From positions 29,604,477 through 29,668,476 of the forward strand of contig NC_092801.1 in the NCBI RefSeq assembly GCF_918797505.1: a stretch of 64,000 nt of DNA, written 5' to 3'. The notes below the pieces were generated by a model that was given only the letters and a program-made list of their open reading frames with translations, was not told the origin of the DNA and searched no databases. Shown here one piece after another: positions 1 to 11,595 of the stretch (position 1 is the first letter of the stretch; each line of letters starts with the position of its first letter). A program made the translations under genes and the position numbers. The DNA comes from Bemisia tabaci. Taxonomy: Eukaryota > Arthropoda > Insecta > Hemiptera > Aleyrodidae.

Positions 1-428
1 GCCACTGGTTTTCTTTGAAATCATCTCCCAAGCTCAAAAAAAGCTCTCAAAGTGAGGCCAAAATGGAGGGGATATCCCACCCTACCCTGAGAGTCCACCT
101 CTACATCAAAACAAACTCTCCATGCAAAGATAGGGAGCAAATACATTAGCAGGGTTGCCGTGTTTTCAGTTTTGGAGTCCCCAATTAAAGTGGCAGCCCT
201 GTCAATGCATTTGCTCCCTATCTTTGCATGGAGAGTTTGTTTTATGTAGATGTGGACTCTCGGGATAGCGTGGGATACCCCCTCCATTTTGGCCTCACTT
301 TGAGAGCTTTTTTTGAGCTTGGGAGATGATTTCGGAGAAAACCAGTGGCACCATCGTGATTCTCGCGAATTCATACATTAGAATCAATGGTCAAATCGCA
401 AATCCCTCACACATGAAACATCTCCATT
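1..428. mobile_element. Foldback MITE family 1, copy A (cut by window edge)
   Basis: Long palindromic element with arms sharing CTCCCAAGCTCAAAAAAAGC and 'gagagtttg/caaactctcc' around a short centre, ending ...CAACATCTCCATT-like at 428. Its right end lies 46 bp from the donor of gene 2 exon 6. Three further copies occur at 2569, 15243 and 38730. No coding capacity. Confidence 0.8.
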
Positions 429-473
429 GGATACCCTTATTCTTCTCCTTAAAATAATCAAAAATGATCTCAC

Positions 474-695
474 CTTGATTCCTCTGGATGTCAACTCGGG
501 AATTGGCGAGGTTATGTTGATATTCGGAGGAATTTTAGAGTTTTGAAAAGTTATCATAGCTTTGACCGTTCCAAAAGCGCTCGCAGCCGACTCTGCATGC
601 CCCGTGTTGGATTTCACCGACCCAACAAGGAGTGGCTCCCTACGTTTGCGACAAAAAACATCCGCAATGATGTCGGCCTCCTTTTTGTCTGTATC
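474..695 (-). CDS. Gene 2 exon 6: KS, second catalytic His retained
   Basis: Reads DTDKKEADIIADVFCRKRRE, then PLLVGSVKSNTGHAESAASA, ending NINITSPIPELTSRGIK. KSN.GHAE, which holds the catalytic Lys and the second His of KS (Lys323, His328), is intact. The segment that normally reads VGDPQE is DTDKKE. The remaining gene 2 exons lie beyond the left edge. Confidence 0.94.
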
Positions 696-3600
696 CTGAA
701 ATTGAAAGTTGACTGGAAATTAAATTCCTCGGAGTTGAACCTATCTTTAACGTTTAAATCAGCCACTTGATTTCGGAAACGCAACTTTACACAATGCTCT
801 CAAAATTTCGAAAAAGGGTCATCGAAATATCATAAAAAATGTATATTAGAAATACCCCTTCAACCAGTCTGTAAGCAGAAAGGAACCAAGCTACAGCAGC
901 TATTGCTAAATTTAACCGAGCAATTAGTTTTTTTTACAGAGAAACGGATTTGCCAATTTTTGTGCAAACAATGAATTATCTGCAAAGTGCGAGGCAAATT
1001 CCTTAAAATTCTCTGAGGAATCTGCCCAAACGTTCTATCATAAAAAATTAAATTTCCTAATTAAAGTTGGCAATATTTGATGTGGCTTGGCTTGTTGGTT
1101 TTCTACTGAACGCGGTCTATTCATGCACTTAAATGCAACTATTTGTGCTTAACGGATGTCCGTGTTGCATATTCAAGAAAAGGAAGGCGAGCTGTCTTTT
1201 CTGCCCCAAATGTCAAGCGGCTGTGTCCGTGACGACGCCTAACCGCAACTAATCGTGCTTTGCGGATGCCTATGTTGCATATTAAAAAATGAAGGCGCTA
1301 TTTTACACGGCCACATACAAACTGAATGAACGTCTATGATTCATACTAACTTTGATTCCACAGCCATCCGCTTCAATGTATCCAACGTCAGCGGGGTCGA
1401 CGTTCCACTTGAAGTAAAGCTCGCGCATCATCTCTTTGACGGGCCCCTCGTCAAAGGCGAGAACGTTGCCCTTTTTGGTCCCGAGGAACTTTTGCGAGCC
1501 TCCGACGACTGTCGCCCAATGTCGACGGGCGTCCGTAGCTCGTTGTAGGAAAAACGCCACACACCCCTCGCTCAGCGCATAACCGTGAGCTGAAAGCATC
1601 AAAGTCCAGCTCCATTATGTTTTACTATGAAGAATGCCATGGTATTTTTTTTTTCCTTTTTTACATTGGAAATAGATTCCCTCAACTTTAAATTTTTGAC
1701 TGACTGAATTTAGAACGACTCCGATCTCTTGTCTTCTCAAAGACACGATTTGGTGCGTGGCACAATGGATCGAGTGAATCAAAGAGGTCGGACATAAAAT
1801 TTTTGACTGAAACTGCAAATTTTGAGGTTTATTTCATCACATTTTAAGTTTTAATATCTGCATCTGTTCTCGAGATAATGACAAGTATCCATTTTTTGTG
1901 CACATCTTGTAAAGATAAAGCGCCTCTTTCCGGAAAAGCCGGGTGGAGGTCCGTGAAAGATGCAGAAAAGTACACGAGAAACAGTTAAAGTAATCACCGC
2001 AAACCGCGCTTCGATTTCTACATCAGGTCACATATTACAGTCGGAATTTGACTTTTAAAAAAGCTTCAGAAATGAGTGAAAATCTAGGACTTACAACCCT
2101 CCCCCCTCCCCCATATCTCGAGGTTCAAAAACGGGTGGATTTGTGCATGGTCTCTCTATCACGGCACACGGCATTCTCCTGATGTTTTAAGGGACATTTT
2201 TCTCGGTGCACCATCGTAAATTATTGCTCATTATCGCACATTATCGCACATTATTGCACATTATCGTACATTATTGCAAATTATAGCATATCATTGCACA
2301 TTATTGAAAAGTATGGAGAAGTTGATGTACCATTTTCGTCGAATGCTCTGCACTCTCCATCATCAGCCATCAAGCCCATATCTCGTAGAACGATCAAGGA
2401 GCGCTTTGACAGAATGAAGTTACCACATGCAATCACCGCTGCGTCTATGAGTCCTGCTTCTATTTGCAGTTTCGCCTCGCCCATGAAATGACATAAGGAG
2501 CCGTATCCCCCTTGTGCACTGTAGCTGGGACCTGGAACACGCCAAACCCTCGCAATAACAATAAGAACAATGAAGATGTTGCATGTGTGAGGGATTTGCG
2601 GTTTGACCATTGATTCTTACGTAAAAGTTCGCGAGAAACACGGTGGTGTCACTGGTTTTCTCTGAAATCAACTCCCAAGCTCAAAAAAAGCTCTCAAAGT
2701 GAGGCCAAAATGGAGGGGATATCCCACCCTACCCTGAGAGTCCACCTCTACATCAAAACAAACTCTCCATGTAAAGATAGAGAGCAAATACATTGACAGG
2801 GCTGCCACTTTATTTGGGGACTCCAAAACTGAAAACACGGCATCACCGCTAATGTATTTGCTCCCTACCTTTGCATGGAGAGTTTGTCTTGATGTAGAGG
2901 TGGACTCTCAGGGTAAGGTGGGATATCCCTTCCATTTTGGCCTCACTTTGAGAGCTTTTTTTGAGCTTGGAAGATGATTTCAGAGAAAACCAGTGGCACC
3001 ATCGTGTTTCTCGCGAACTTTTACAAAAGAATCAATGGTCAAATCGCAAATTCCTCACACATTCAACATCTCCATTTCCGATTCAGAAGCCTGATTGTCA
3101 TAACTTTGGTCCGAATATTCATAATCGTTTTTTAAGCAGCGTTTTTATTTTGAGAAGTCCTTATATCGTCGCTTCCTTCACGGAGAAACGTAACTACTTT
3201 CCAATGTTACGAATTTTCCCCTCAGTAATTGCATTTTAATTAGGAGAATATTGGACATTTCCGATCGAAAATTTTGCTGATTTTTCTGCTAATCACATAA
3301 GAAAGTTAGACAGATTTTGGATACAAATTGCACAGTTTTTGTAGAAAAAATGAAATCGTTTGAGTCAATTATGCGACCTTGGGTGGAGTTGCGTTCCTTG
3401 CGTCTGGGATATGACAATATGGTTCACACCGTGGTTGGGGAAAGTTTGAGAAAACATTGAACAAAGCATCGTAAAATAGATGCAACATAGATTGCTAACC
3501 TGAAGTATACAGTATTTTAACTCTATTAATGAATCCTTACGAGAGATTAAAATAATCTGCTGCTTCAAAAAGTACAGTATATAAAAAAATGGTTTCTCCA

Positions 3601-5246
3601 AGCTTTGTAAAATAATTGAAGGTAGGCTTGCATGCACACCTACCTTTAAGTTCGTCAAAATTATAGAGTTTTTTTTTCTAAAGCATTTACGGTTTTCTAG
3701 TTTTTCAGCCAAATTATTTCGTCACTTTTAACCAAAATTAAAACTAATAAAAAGGAGTTAACCAAGGTGGTACGTTTCTTTATGTTCTACTTCCCGTACT
3801 AACACAAACTTTTTGTTACGCTTTCTTACCGTGCAGTTTTGGAACAAACCTTGTAAATCCATAGCGAACGAAAGTCTATTTGCAGAGAAACACCGAGCGA
3901 TGCCAACCAGTGCCCTCTGAGTTTGAGCTTTTGGTATGCTCATTTCGAACTCGCTGAAGTCATACAGGCAATAAACGGCAGTTCGTGTGCCTGCTAACGA
4001 CTTCGGATTCACTCCTGTAGGAATCAAAAACATTATTTTGAGCTCAGGGTAATAAACATAAATTTTGTAAAATACGTAAATACTTGCTATAGATTTCGGA
4101 TTTTTCGACCTTTCTCCCTCTTTCCGACGCTTTTGGGTTGTAGGTCTTTATCCTTAAGCATATTAATGGCGTAAGGTTCTCCTTAACCCCTCCCCCTCTT
4201 CTAGAGCGTTCCGTTTTTTAAGGACAGCTTTTACACAAGTTTATAAAGCGGTGCATTATTCATTTAGCGGGGGAAAATTCAATGATGATCGTGTAACGAA
4301 GAGATTAGATCTAATATTTTATCCACTGATATCTTCACTCTAATTCGTAAAATTAATTCTAAAAAGTCGACCAAATCAGTGTAGGGGCGTGCTAAGGCGT
4401 TTGACTAACCTGCATCGATGATAGCCTCAATGCTTGTTTCCAAGGCTTTCTTTGTTACAGGCTCCATGGTAGCGGGTAAACTGAAAGGGACTTTGAAAAA
4501 TAAAGCATCGAATTCCTCGTGAGAAATAGCTTTACCACAATGCCCAGGCAGATCAGTTTCTGGAAATCAATAAATTAATTGCACATGTTAAATACCAAAC
4601 TAGAAGAACATGTACGTATACATACCTCTAGTGTTTTTTTTTTTTTTTTTTTTTTTTTGTAAAATTCATATTTTACTTTTTTACGAATTCATTCGCGTTA
4701 ACGACCTTTTGACGAAGTTTATGTAGGAAAAATGAATTTATGGCGAGTAGTCCTGTACCTCATAGATTTCCATCATAAATTTTTTATGTTCAAAGGATCC
4801 ATCAAAGTGCATTTCTGGAAACATCAACCTCTTACATCTTTTCGCACGTAGCAATGGTGAAAACAAAAAAGGCTGTTTTCGAAATTCACACTCATTTTCT
4901 ATAATCAAGCGAATATTACTTGATACACTGTCCGTCAAATTTTCAGAGATAATTGAAGGTTTGTTTGGGAAAAACCTGCTTTGCGAATCTTTAGTAACTT
5001 TAAAACAACATCGACTCAACATCAAACATTTTTCCTCTTTTGGCGACTCCTATGGTCGTTCTGTGTGAAGCAGATTTTGTAGAATCAGGTTATTGGTGAA
5101 ACTTGAAGCTACTTACTTGTTGCCCATTTTCGATCATCTTCCGTAACGAGATGTGCTTTTTTGAATAGAGCATCCTCGAACTGAGGAATATTCTTGCACT
5201 CTGGAAATGTTCCAGCAACTCCAGATATAACAACATCGACCCCCAT
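474..5246 (-). CDS. Gene 2: fatty acid synthase-like protein, N-terminal KS part, 3' part outside window
   Basis: Overall model of six coding exons, 369 residues, all phases consistent, no internal stop. It covers nearly the whole KS domain from MGVDVVISGVAGTFPE to PIPELTSRGIK. The KS of animal FAS condenses malonyl-ACP with the growing chain using a Cys-His-His triad. Here Cys is Tyr158, the first His is Asp290, while Lys323 and His328 (rat FAS 326 and 331) remain. The numbering stays within three residues of rat FAS, so the fold is probably intact while condensation is not expected. It lies 13 kb downstream of gene 1 in the same orientation, which suggests tandem duplication. Confidence 0.9.
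1351..1589 (-). CDS. Gene 2 exon 5: KS, first catalytic His replaced by Asp
   Basis: Reads AHGYALSEGCVAFFLQRATD (canonical G.GYCRSEGVVAVLLTK.S.A), ending DPADVGYIEADGCGIK. The KS motif VTYVEAHGTGTK is YIEADGCGIK, so catalytic His is Asp290 and the two Thr are lost. The exon is GC-richer than its neighbours. Phase 1 in, 0 out, donor GTTAGT. Confidence 0.94.
2221..2306. repeat. 10-bp tandem repeat, about 8.6 units
   Basis: Unit TTATYGCACA with few mismatches, exactly in 10-bp register. It lies in gene 2 intron 4, 25 bp past the exon 4 donor. Confidence 0.9.
2331..2531 (-). CDS. Gene 2 exon 4: KS nucleophile segment, Cys replaced by Tyr
   Basis: Begins GPSYSAQGGYGSLCHFMGEA and continues KLQIEAGLIDAAVIACGN. 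It aligns without gaps to GPSFTVDTACSSSL...A...I.SG.CDAAIVGGVN, placing Tyr158 at the nucleophile Cys; DTACSSS is now QGGYGSL. The downstream DMGLMADDGECRAFDEN fits the KS 'GMLSPDGTCKSFDA' loop. Phase 1 both ends. A 10-bp tandem array begins 25 bp past its donor. Confidence 0.93.
2569..3076. mobile_element. Foldback MITE family 1, copy B (508 bp)
   Basis: Complete copy with terminal inverted repeats beginning AATGAAGATGTTGCATGTG and ending CAACATCTCCATT. It is nearly palindromic over its whole length. It lies in gene 2 intron 3, 38 bp upstream of exon 4, so it may sit close to the branch-point region. Confidence 0.85.
3850..4014 (-). CDS. Gene 2 exon 3: KS
   Basis: Reads GVNPKSLAGTRTAVYCLYDF, then SEFEMS, ending GIARCFSANRLSFAMDLQ. 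This is the KS segment 'G.NP..LRG.RTGVYVG...SE ... C..SMFANRLSYFFDFKG'. Phase 1 both ends, acceptor CTACAG, donor GTTTGT. Confidence 0.92.
4410..4559 (-). CDS. Gene 2 exon 2: KS
   Basis: Reads KTDLPGHCGKAISHEEFDAL, then FFKVPFSLPATMEPVTKKAL, then ETSIEAIIDA. It aligns with FAS 'GLP.R.GK....KFDA.FFGVHPKQA..MDPQ.R.LLE.TYEAI.DAG'. The PKQAN and DPQ landmarks are altered (FSLPAT, EPV). Phase 1 both ends. Confidence 0.9.
5117..5246 (-). CDS. Gene 2 exon 1 (coding part): KS N-terminus and start codon
   Basis: Reads MGVDVVISGVAGTFPECKNI, then PQFEDALFKKAHLVTEDDRK, matching the FAS start 'IVITGISGRFPES.N..EF...L......T.DDRRW'. ATG 5246 is chosen because an in-frame TGA lies two codons upstream. A strong polypyrimidine-TAG acceptor at 5284-5291 suggests a non-coding 5' exon further upstream and 37 nt of 5' UTR here. 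Donor GTAAGT, phase 1. Confidence 0.87.
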
Positions 5247-5283
5247 TTTTCACAGCCTTGAAGTTCGGTCCGACAACAGAAAC

Positions 5284-5297
5284 CTAAAGAGGAAAGA
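5284..5297 (-). promoter_or_regulatory. Putative splice acceptor of a 5' UTR intron of gene 2
   Basis: The minus strand reads a pyrimidine-rich tract ending CTCTTTAG immediately before GTTTCTG at 5283. It would join an upstream non-coding exon to the exon with the start codon. No upstream exon or core promoter could be identified in the repeat-rich intergenic DNA. Confidence 0.4.
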
Positions 5298-6140
5298 AGT
5301 GGAAAAAGAGTTGGGTTTACTGCGAGGTTTCATTGATAGATTTTGACGTAATAATGCACGGTTTTTACTTGATTGGGTATACTCCGTTCCATTTTGGAGC
5401 CTTCCTGCCTACGTGACAATTTGTGCACCGCCTTGCAAAACCAAAAACATTCCTGGTCACTGGCCGAGGAACCAAAAATGCCACTGCCTTTGTTCTTCTT
5501 GATCAGTTGTGGAGACTTTCACGACAGATGCTTCTCTCTTCTTCAAGTATCGACATAAACTTTTCAAGTCCTCAGAGTATTGCTATTTTTACCTCAGAAT
5601 GAGTCCCAGAAATGAATTCTAAAATGAATCGTCTAAAATATCCAAAATCGAAGAGTTTTAACGAATTTTGACTGTTGCAACCGATTTTGAGAGTCCCTGG
5701 CAAAATTAAAACGTGTTTAAAGGCTTCAATTCCAGGTTCTTTTTGAAAGATATTCCTTTTAAAATTTTACCCTGAACCTAATATTGAGGGAAAATGAATT
5801 ACTGTCTACGTAATTAGACGCATTTCTGCTAAACGAAATGAATCGCTAATTTTAGTTCCTTTTGAGGATGTTAGAGTCCCGAATAGCGCGTTCTGTCAAA
5901 CGAAACTAAGCGCCATGGAGGAACATTGTGAGTACAGGAGAGAAAATATAGCTCCACTATCTCCCCTAAATACTTACTCTGTGCGAAGCAGAAAAATGTT
6001 TTCTCTCCCGAGCAACTAGTTAATTCTTAGGAGCGGATACATTCCTCTCTTATGCACCAACTAGTTGATCGAAAGAGAAAACATTTCTCTCGAAAACAAC
6101 TTCTCAATGCAGAGGAGAGAGATGTGCCGATTCAAAGAAC

Positions 6141-6305
6141 CAGTGGCGTGGCGTGCTTTGCGATGTATCGATTGTTATGCCATTTAAACCTATGGTAAAG
6201 AATCGATTATTAACGTGTTCGCTGCGAACACCCTGATTATCGATCATTTTACATAGGTTTAAATGGCATAACAATCGATATATCGCGAAGCACGCCACGC
6301 CACTG
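6141..6305. mobile_element. hAT-like palindromic MITE, 165 bp, with 8-bp target duplication
   Basis: Ends CAGTGGCGTGGCGTG / CACGCCACGCCACTG and is palindromic almost throughout. It is flanked by a perfect 8-bp repeat CAAAGAAC at 6133-6140 and 6306-6313. The 8-bp duplication and CAGTGG ends are typical of hAT-derived elements. Related copies at 54624 and 56335. Confidence 0.9.
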
Positions 6306-6954
6306 CAAAGAACGCCGAACTGGGTTTGCCTTTCGTGTGAAATACATTGATTGAGCCTTAGGCTACTAAAGATTTCAGTTGATTTTTCTCAACAAATCAT
6401 AACTGATTTTAACATATTTCTATTGTGTACCTTCGTACTGTATGCTCAGAGGTAAATTTAGACTTTCCTACCGTTCAGTGCACTTTTTAAAAGAATATAA
6501 GCATCTTGTAGAGAACCTCGTCTTTAAGTTCTAAGAAAAGTTCAACGCATTGCCTCATTATGGATTCAAAAATTTCCGCACGTGGGTCAATGACCCCGGT
6601 ACTCTCAGTTTTGATTATTGATGGCTCGATTGAATGAAGATTAGGTTTAGCGAGTTGACTGGTTCGTCAGTATGATTCATGTATACAATGATATATAGAT
6701 GCATAGCTGCTTATGGCGAGATTGGTTCATTTCCGCTTGATAGCAAATCATATGTAGATTACCTCCATGTAGAACAAACTGTTCATTTCATTTTTCTGTC
6801 TCACCCCGTATCCCTCGGCTTTCAAACCGTTAATGAACGCTCGATTTATTGCCGCAATCTTCGCAATTTTGACAGGCTGAACGATAGATAATGAATAAAA
6901 AGAAGTCATGCAGTGGGAGGTGCCAGGGCTAAAAAGTTGTACCTACATTCAATT

Positions 6955-8601
6955 TATTTAAAACGTCCAATTTCGAGCATTCAGTTACGCGTACTCTACG
7001 CTGCAGCACAGTAAAAGCACACATTATAAAATATTTAAGAGCTTTAAAAATCATTAAATTGGACACGGAACTATACCTCAATATTTACAAAACACTCATT
7101 GTATTTTCCTTTAATACATATTTTTTTCATCAATATAAATAAGAATAATCCATGCAGAGTGGTCAAACGTTTCAAAATCATGAGTTGAAAAACGCTGACT
7201 CCGCGAGTTTAAATGTTTGAGCCAAACACACAGCGGAGCGGCGCGCGGGCGGGTGTGCTATCAGCGCGCACTAGCGCCTACAAACCTAACAGGGATACTT
7301 CACGCATTGCGCAATGCGTGAAGTATCCCTCTTAGGTTTGTAGGCGCCAATGAGCATGTCGCGCTGGTCGCCCTCGTCCTTCGCACGCCGCGCCGCGGCG
7401 TGCCACGGCGCTTCGAGCAATTATTTTGCAACAAAGTTGTTGCACATTATAATACGAAATTGAAGGGACTCCAAGACTAGAAATAGAATAGTTTAAGAAT
7501 GACAGGTATCCTTCAAGTGTGCGGAGCTTTCCTCGCAAAATAAATCAAGATGCTTCAGCACAAAAAGAGAGCGGTAGTCCGATAACTCACCAAGTCCTAG
7601 CATCCGTAATTAATAATGTTTAGCATATTTTTTTTATTCCATTATAGAGAAAAGTGACTACATTTAGGCGGAAATATTCTTGAGTATCGCATATCAAGAA
7701 GATTTTATTTTGAATTTTAAATCAAGAATAAAACAGCTGAATGAAAGCGGGTTTTTGCTTATTATAAGTTACTTTTCTTTTTACAGAGGCACCCTTTCTT
7801 CTTCAAACGAGCATTATTTTTTTAATTGATTCATAGGGAAATCTTCTCAGCGGTAAATTTGAGCATATTTCTGCTTGAATCAAGTCACTTTTTCCTGTAA
7901 TGAAGTTGTAAACTTATGCTAAACGTTATTGAATACAAATGCTAGGATTTAATAAGCTTTTTGACTACCGCTCTATTTGTGTCGTCGTCACTAGATTTAA
8001 TTTGCGAAGGAACTTCGTGCTTTTGAAAGATGCCATCGATCATGGTCATGGTGCACGTTGGAGTACTTCCAATCTCGTATGATATGTGGAACACCTGGCG
8101 AAATAGTAGCTCGAGGCGCCGCGGCACGCCGACGCCGCGCCGTCGCCAAATTATCGTACACAGGAAAAATCTAAGAGCGTTTAGCTGCGGCAAATCAAGA
8201 GGTTTATCCGGCTCAGGTGTCACAAGATGGGATTTTCTTGAAAGATAATTAATTCCTCTTGCACCAAAGAGGTGTAGAGAGTTTAAGTGAATTTTCCCCC
8301 ATGGAATTGACGCCCCCTCCCCCTTTTTAACCAAAAATCTCAATTATATATTTTTCCTTGTTTGCCCAAACGAACAAACAAACAAAGAAAAACAAGCAAA
8401 CCTTCATTCTTTCATGACGTTTTATACAAAATTTTCATTCAAAAACGTCGTGGGCAATTGCCGTTTGTACTTACAAATGGACCAATTAACTTTGGGTCTC
8501 AATTGGTAGGTGGACCAAAACTCCCCCGCCGAAAAAACAAGTGGACATAAACTACCAGAAATAACAGGTGCGCGGACAAAAAATCGTTGACGAAATGTCC
8601 T
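6955..8601. mobile_element. Left-truncated copy of the AGGACATTT element, interrupted
   Basis: It shares the right end (ATCGTTGACGAAATGTCCT), the central palindrome (7274-7347) and flanking segments with 43561-45081. It has lost the left terminal repeat and carries an extra block of about 590 bp (about 7556-8145). That block includes an inverted-repeat unit whose ends read AGAGCGGTAGTC and GACTACCGCTCT. Intergenic. Confidence 0.65.
7274..7347. repeat. Near-perfect 74-bp palindrome
   Basis: GCGCCTACAAACCTAA...TTAGGTTTGTAGGCGC with TTCACGCATTGC/GCAATGCGTGAA at its centre. It can form a long hairpin. The same core is found at 44414-44485, and related words (GAAGTATTC...GCAGTCTTG) recur at 20333-20560 and 58293-58400. 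Confidence 0.8.
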
Positions 8602-9160
8602 AAAAAGGAAGAACGCCGTAAGAGCCTTCAGACTTTGCTCGATTTTTTTTACAATTAAAAATTTCCAAGAAAACTTAAACATATTTTTTTTCCAGTTTTT
8701 CCAGCGCATTTTCATCTAAAATATTTTTAAATTTCAAGGGAAAATGTGGATAAATTTCTTCCAAAATAAACAATTTCTAAAAAAACTTGGCAAAAATCTA
8801 CTGCTAATACAACGTTTTTCCTTAGTGCGGCAGTATTCTTGGAGATTAGTTGCAACCGGTTTTGTTCAATGGACCACTGAACAGGGCATACGAAATTAAC
8901 CATTTTATTGCAGTTAGCTCATCAATTTTTAGCGTAGAACACGATGAATACATTAGAAATATTCGAGCTTAGCTCATGAGTCAAGAAATGACGGTGTTAA
9001 TTAAGTATAGCATGATCTTGTCTCGAGCGGAAAGTTTGAATCTACATTTGAAAATGTAAACTATGAACGTTTATATCCTGTTAGCGTGTGTGATACGTGT
9101 TTTGAGTGAAATTCTAAGAGATGAAAATGTGATGTAATGTTTAATGTTTATATTGTCTAG

Positions 9161-9695
9161 GGTGCTAGGTCATTTTTCCTAAATTTTTTTTTCCTACATC
9201 AGGTTTTCCTAATACTTTTTTCCTACTCGTTTTTTGTCCCATTACAGTAAGTCCTACGAGTGAGATGTCCCACTGGCATTTTTCCTAAGGATGTTTGTCC
9301 TAATAATCCAATAATAATTTTGAAACGTAAACATGAGTAGAGTAGAGGAAAATTTTTCAGAAAGAGTAAAGTTTTCTCAGCGAGCCGAATACAAGCGCGT
9401 GAACAGGAGACATCACAAGCTGAACCCCTATACTCTCAATATAAGGAGGAGGATGAAGCTCCACTACTTACGGGCATGCGGCCACAACTTTAACTTGTGA
9501 GGTACCTTTGTTGTTTTTTTACTTTCTCGATCCCCTAGTTTTAAAATTGAATTTAGGACAAATGCCCCTAGGAAAAAAGCCATTAGGACATCTCACTCGT
9601 AGGACTAACTGTGATGGGACAAAAAACGAGTGGGAAAAAGGTATTAGGAAAAATTGCAGTAGGAAAAAATGTTTTAGGAAAAATGACTTGCCACC
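9161..9695. mobile_element. Mutator-like MITE with TTTTTCCTA-rich inverted repeats, 535 bp
   Basis: Terminal inverted repeats of about 150 bp start GGTGCTAGGTCATTTTTCC and end GGAAAAATGACTTGCCACC. Flanking 9-mers ATTGTCTAG and ACTGTCTAG match at 8 of 9 positions. A 9-bp duplication is characteristic of Mutator-like elements. No transposase inside. Confidence 0.85.
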
Positions 9696-11370
9696 ACTGT
9701 CTAGTGGTGTATTATGTATCAAAGGAGAGCAAATTTCTACATTTTAGCAACGCAAGTTTGGACCCAAAAATATACACGGAAAATTACAAAATTTTGTTGG
9801 CTTTTTTCAAAACTACATTTTTAAGCTAAAATTTTTAATTTATTATGACTACGGATGTGTCTTTTGTGTCTGTTTTTAGAGTTAAAATGTTTGATGAGAT
9901 TTGCCATCTCTTTGGAATTCATATTTATGCAACTTACTTCCCTCATCAACGTCTTTGGTGCCAACAAAAAAAGAAAAGTTTAGGAGATAACACCACACAA
10001 AGAGTACTGGTGTTAATGACTATTTTTTGTGAGTATTGAACAAACCTGAACTTTATACTGCCAGAACAGCGTCCCAAAAACGTGATGAGTGTATAGTTTT
10101 GCGATCACAAAAAGGAGGGAAAAATCCAGTGATCATTACAAAATTAAGATGAAAATTAGAAAAAAGGGAGGAGAAATGTGGAAGAAAGAAGATATTGGTA
10201 AGTAAGATACACCAGCTTCATGCTGTGCTTACCTAGGTTGCAACTAGTAGATCTGATAGCACTTGAAACTTAAATTATGACTTAAAATAAACTAAAACTC
10301 TCATTCACGGGTTTAAGGAGAATAATAACAAGAGCTCGCACATTCACTGGTACACTTAAACATTTTTTTTTTCATGAACCTCAGCTAGTAAGATGTAATT
10401 TCATACTCAGATATCTCAAACCAAAACATGTTTCAAAGATTTTTCTTATGTTTCCATTTTAATAAAATTTTAGCCGCAACGACTCCAAAGTATCTTGCAC
10501 TCGTTGGATCAAACAAGTTTTAAAATTTACGTAATAAACGCGAATTAGACGCACAAATTTTAACAAGTTTGATGCGAAAGGAGCTGTGCGATTAAGCAGC
10601 CTCTAGCGGATTTAAAATTCAAACGAAGTGGTGCACAAAAACTCGCATTGTTTGGCAGAGCTTCGGGAAATTTGAGACCCACCTCATTCCTGACATACAG
10701 AGTGTTTTAAAAGTTACGCTCCTCTCAAAGAGAGCAGAGCGTATGTTGTAATGTTGAAAAATTTGCCGATGTCATTGACCGGTCGCTGACCCACTTGAAA
10801 CAAATTTCGATCGCATTAGACGAACGTGATGTATTCTATGCAATCAAACTATGGTTTGTCAAACTAAGCTTTCGATTTGTCACACCGAGTATTTGCTTCA
10901 TGAGATCGGACATTTCGCTAATGAAAAATGTTCGGTCACGCGAATCGAACTTTTTATCCAAAAAACCGTTACTTCGCTTTGAAGAACTGAATAGTTTGAG
11001 CGATCTGAAACACCAAAAGTTTGGCTCTTACAATTGGACTTTTTTTAGTGCGGGTGAAAATTCAAATGTGGGAAAATGTCAATACTGACCGTGCATTGAT
11101 GTCACTGGCAAAAATTCAGGTAAATGTTCAAATAACTTGCAAGGTTAATAATGACCGCCCCCTGACGAATGTGTAATGGTTTTCGGTCAATATTGGCTCA
11201 AATTTTAAAGAAAGAGGCAAACCTAAAAACGCATTGCATAATTAGATAAAGCTTAATGTCAGACACTTAAAATTTAAAATATCTTTTTAATAATTGCTAC
11301 GCGCCTCTATATCCAAATTAATCCACTAGCACAGGACTCTTCAGGGATTGTTAGTATGTTTCCATCGGCA

Positions 11371-11595
11371 CACGGTGAATTGAGTCAATCAGAGAGGTCG
11401 AACATGAAATTTTTGACTGAAACTGCAAGTTTTGATGTTTATTTCGTCGCATTTTGAATTTTAAGGGGTGCCTCTAGAAGAAAAGTTCACTAGGAAACCA
11501 TTTTTAGAACTTCAAAGTGTTGTATAAATGGAGTTATCAGCATTTAAAGTTCCCAAATTTTGTCCGACCTCTCCTATTGACTCGATCCACCGTGC
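11371..11595. repeat. Foldback with dispersed similarity to 1745-1850
   Basis: GGTGAATTGAGTCAATCAGA and the inverted TCTCCTATTGACTCGATCC bracket the segment. TTTTTGACTGAAACTGCAA is shared with 1805-1823 in gene 2 intron 5. Intergenic. Confidence 0.5.

Noticed and set aside
4738..5025. 95-codon minus frame between gene 2 exons 1 and 2
   Set aside because: Exons 1 and 2 join perfectly (phase 1, giving ...WATKTDLPG), so the frame is intronic; no FAS similarity.
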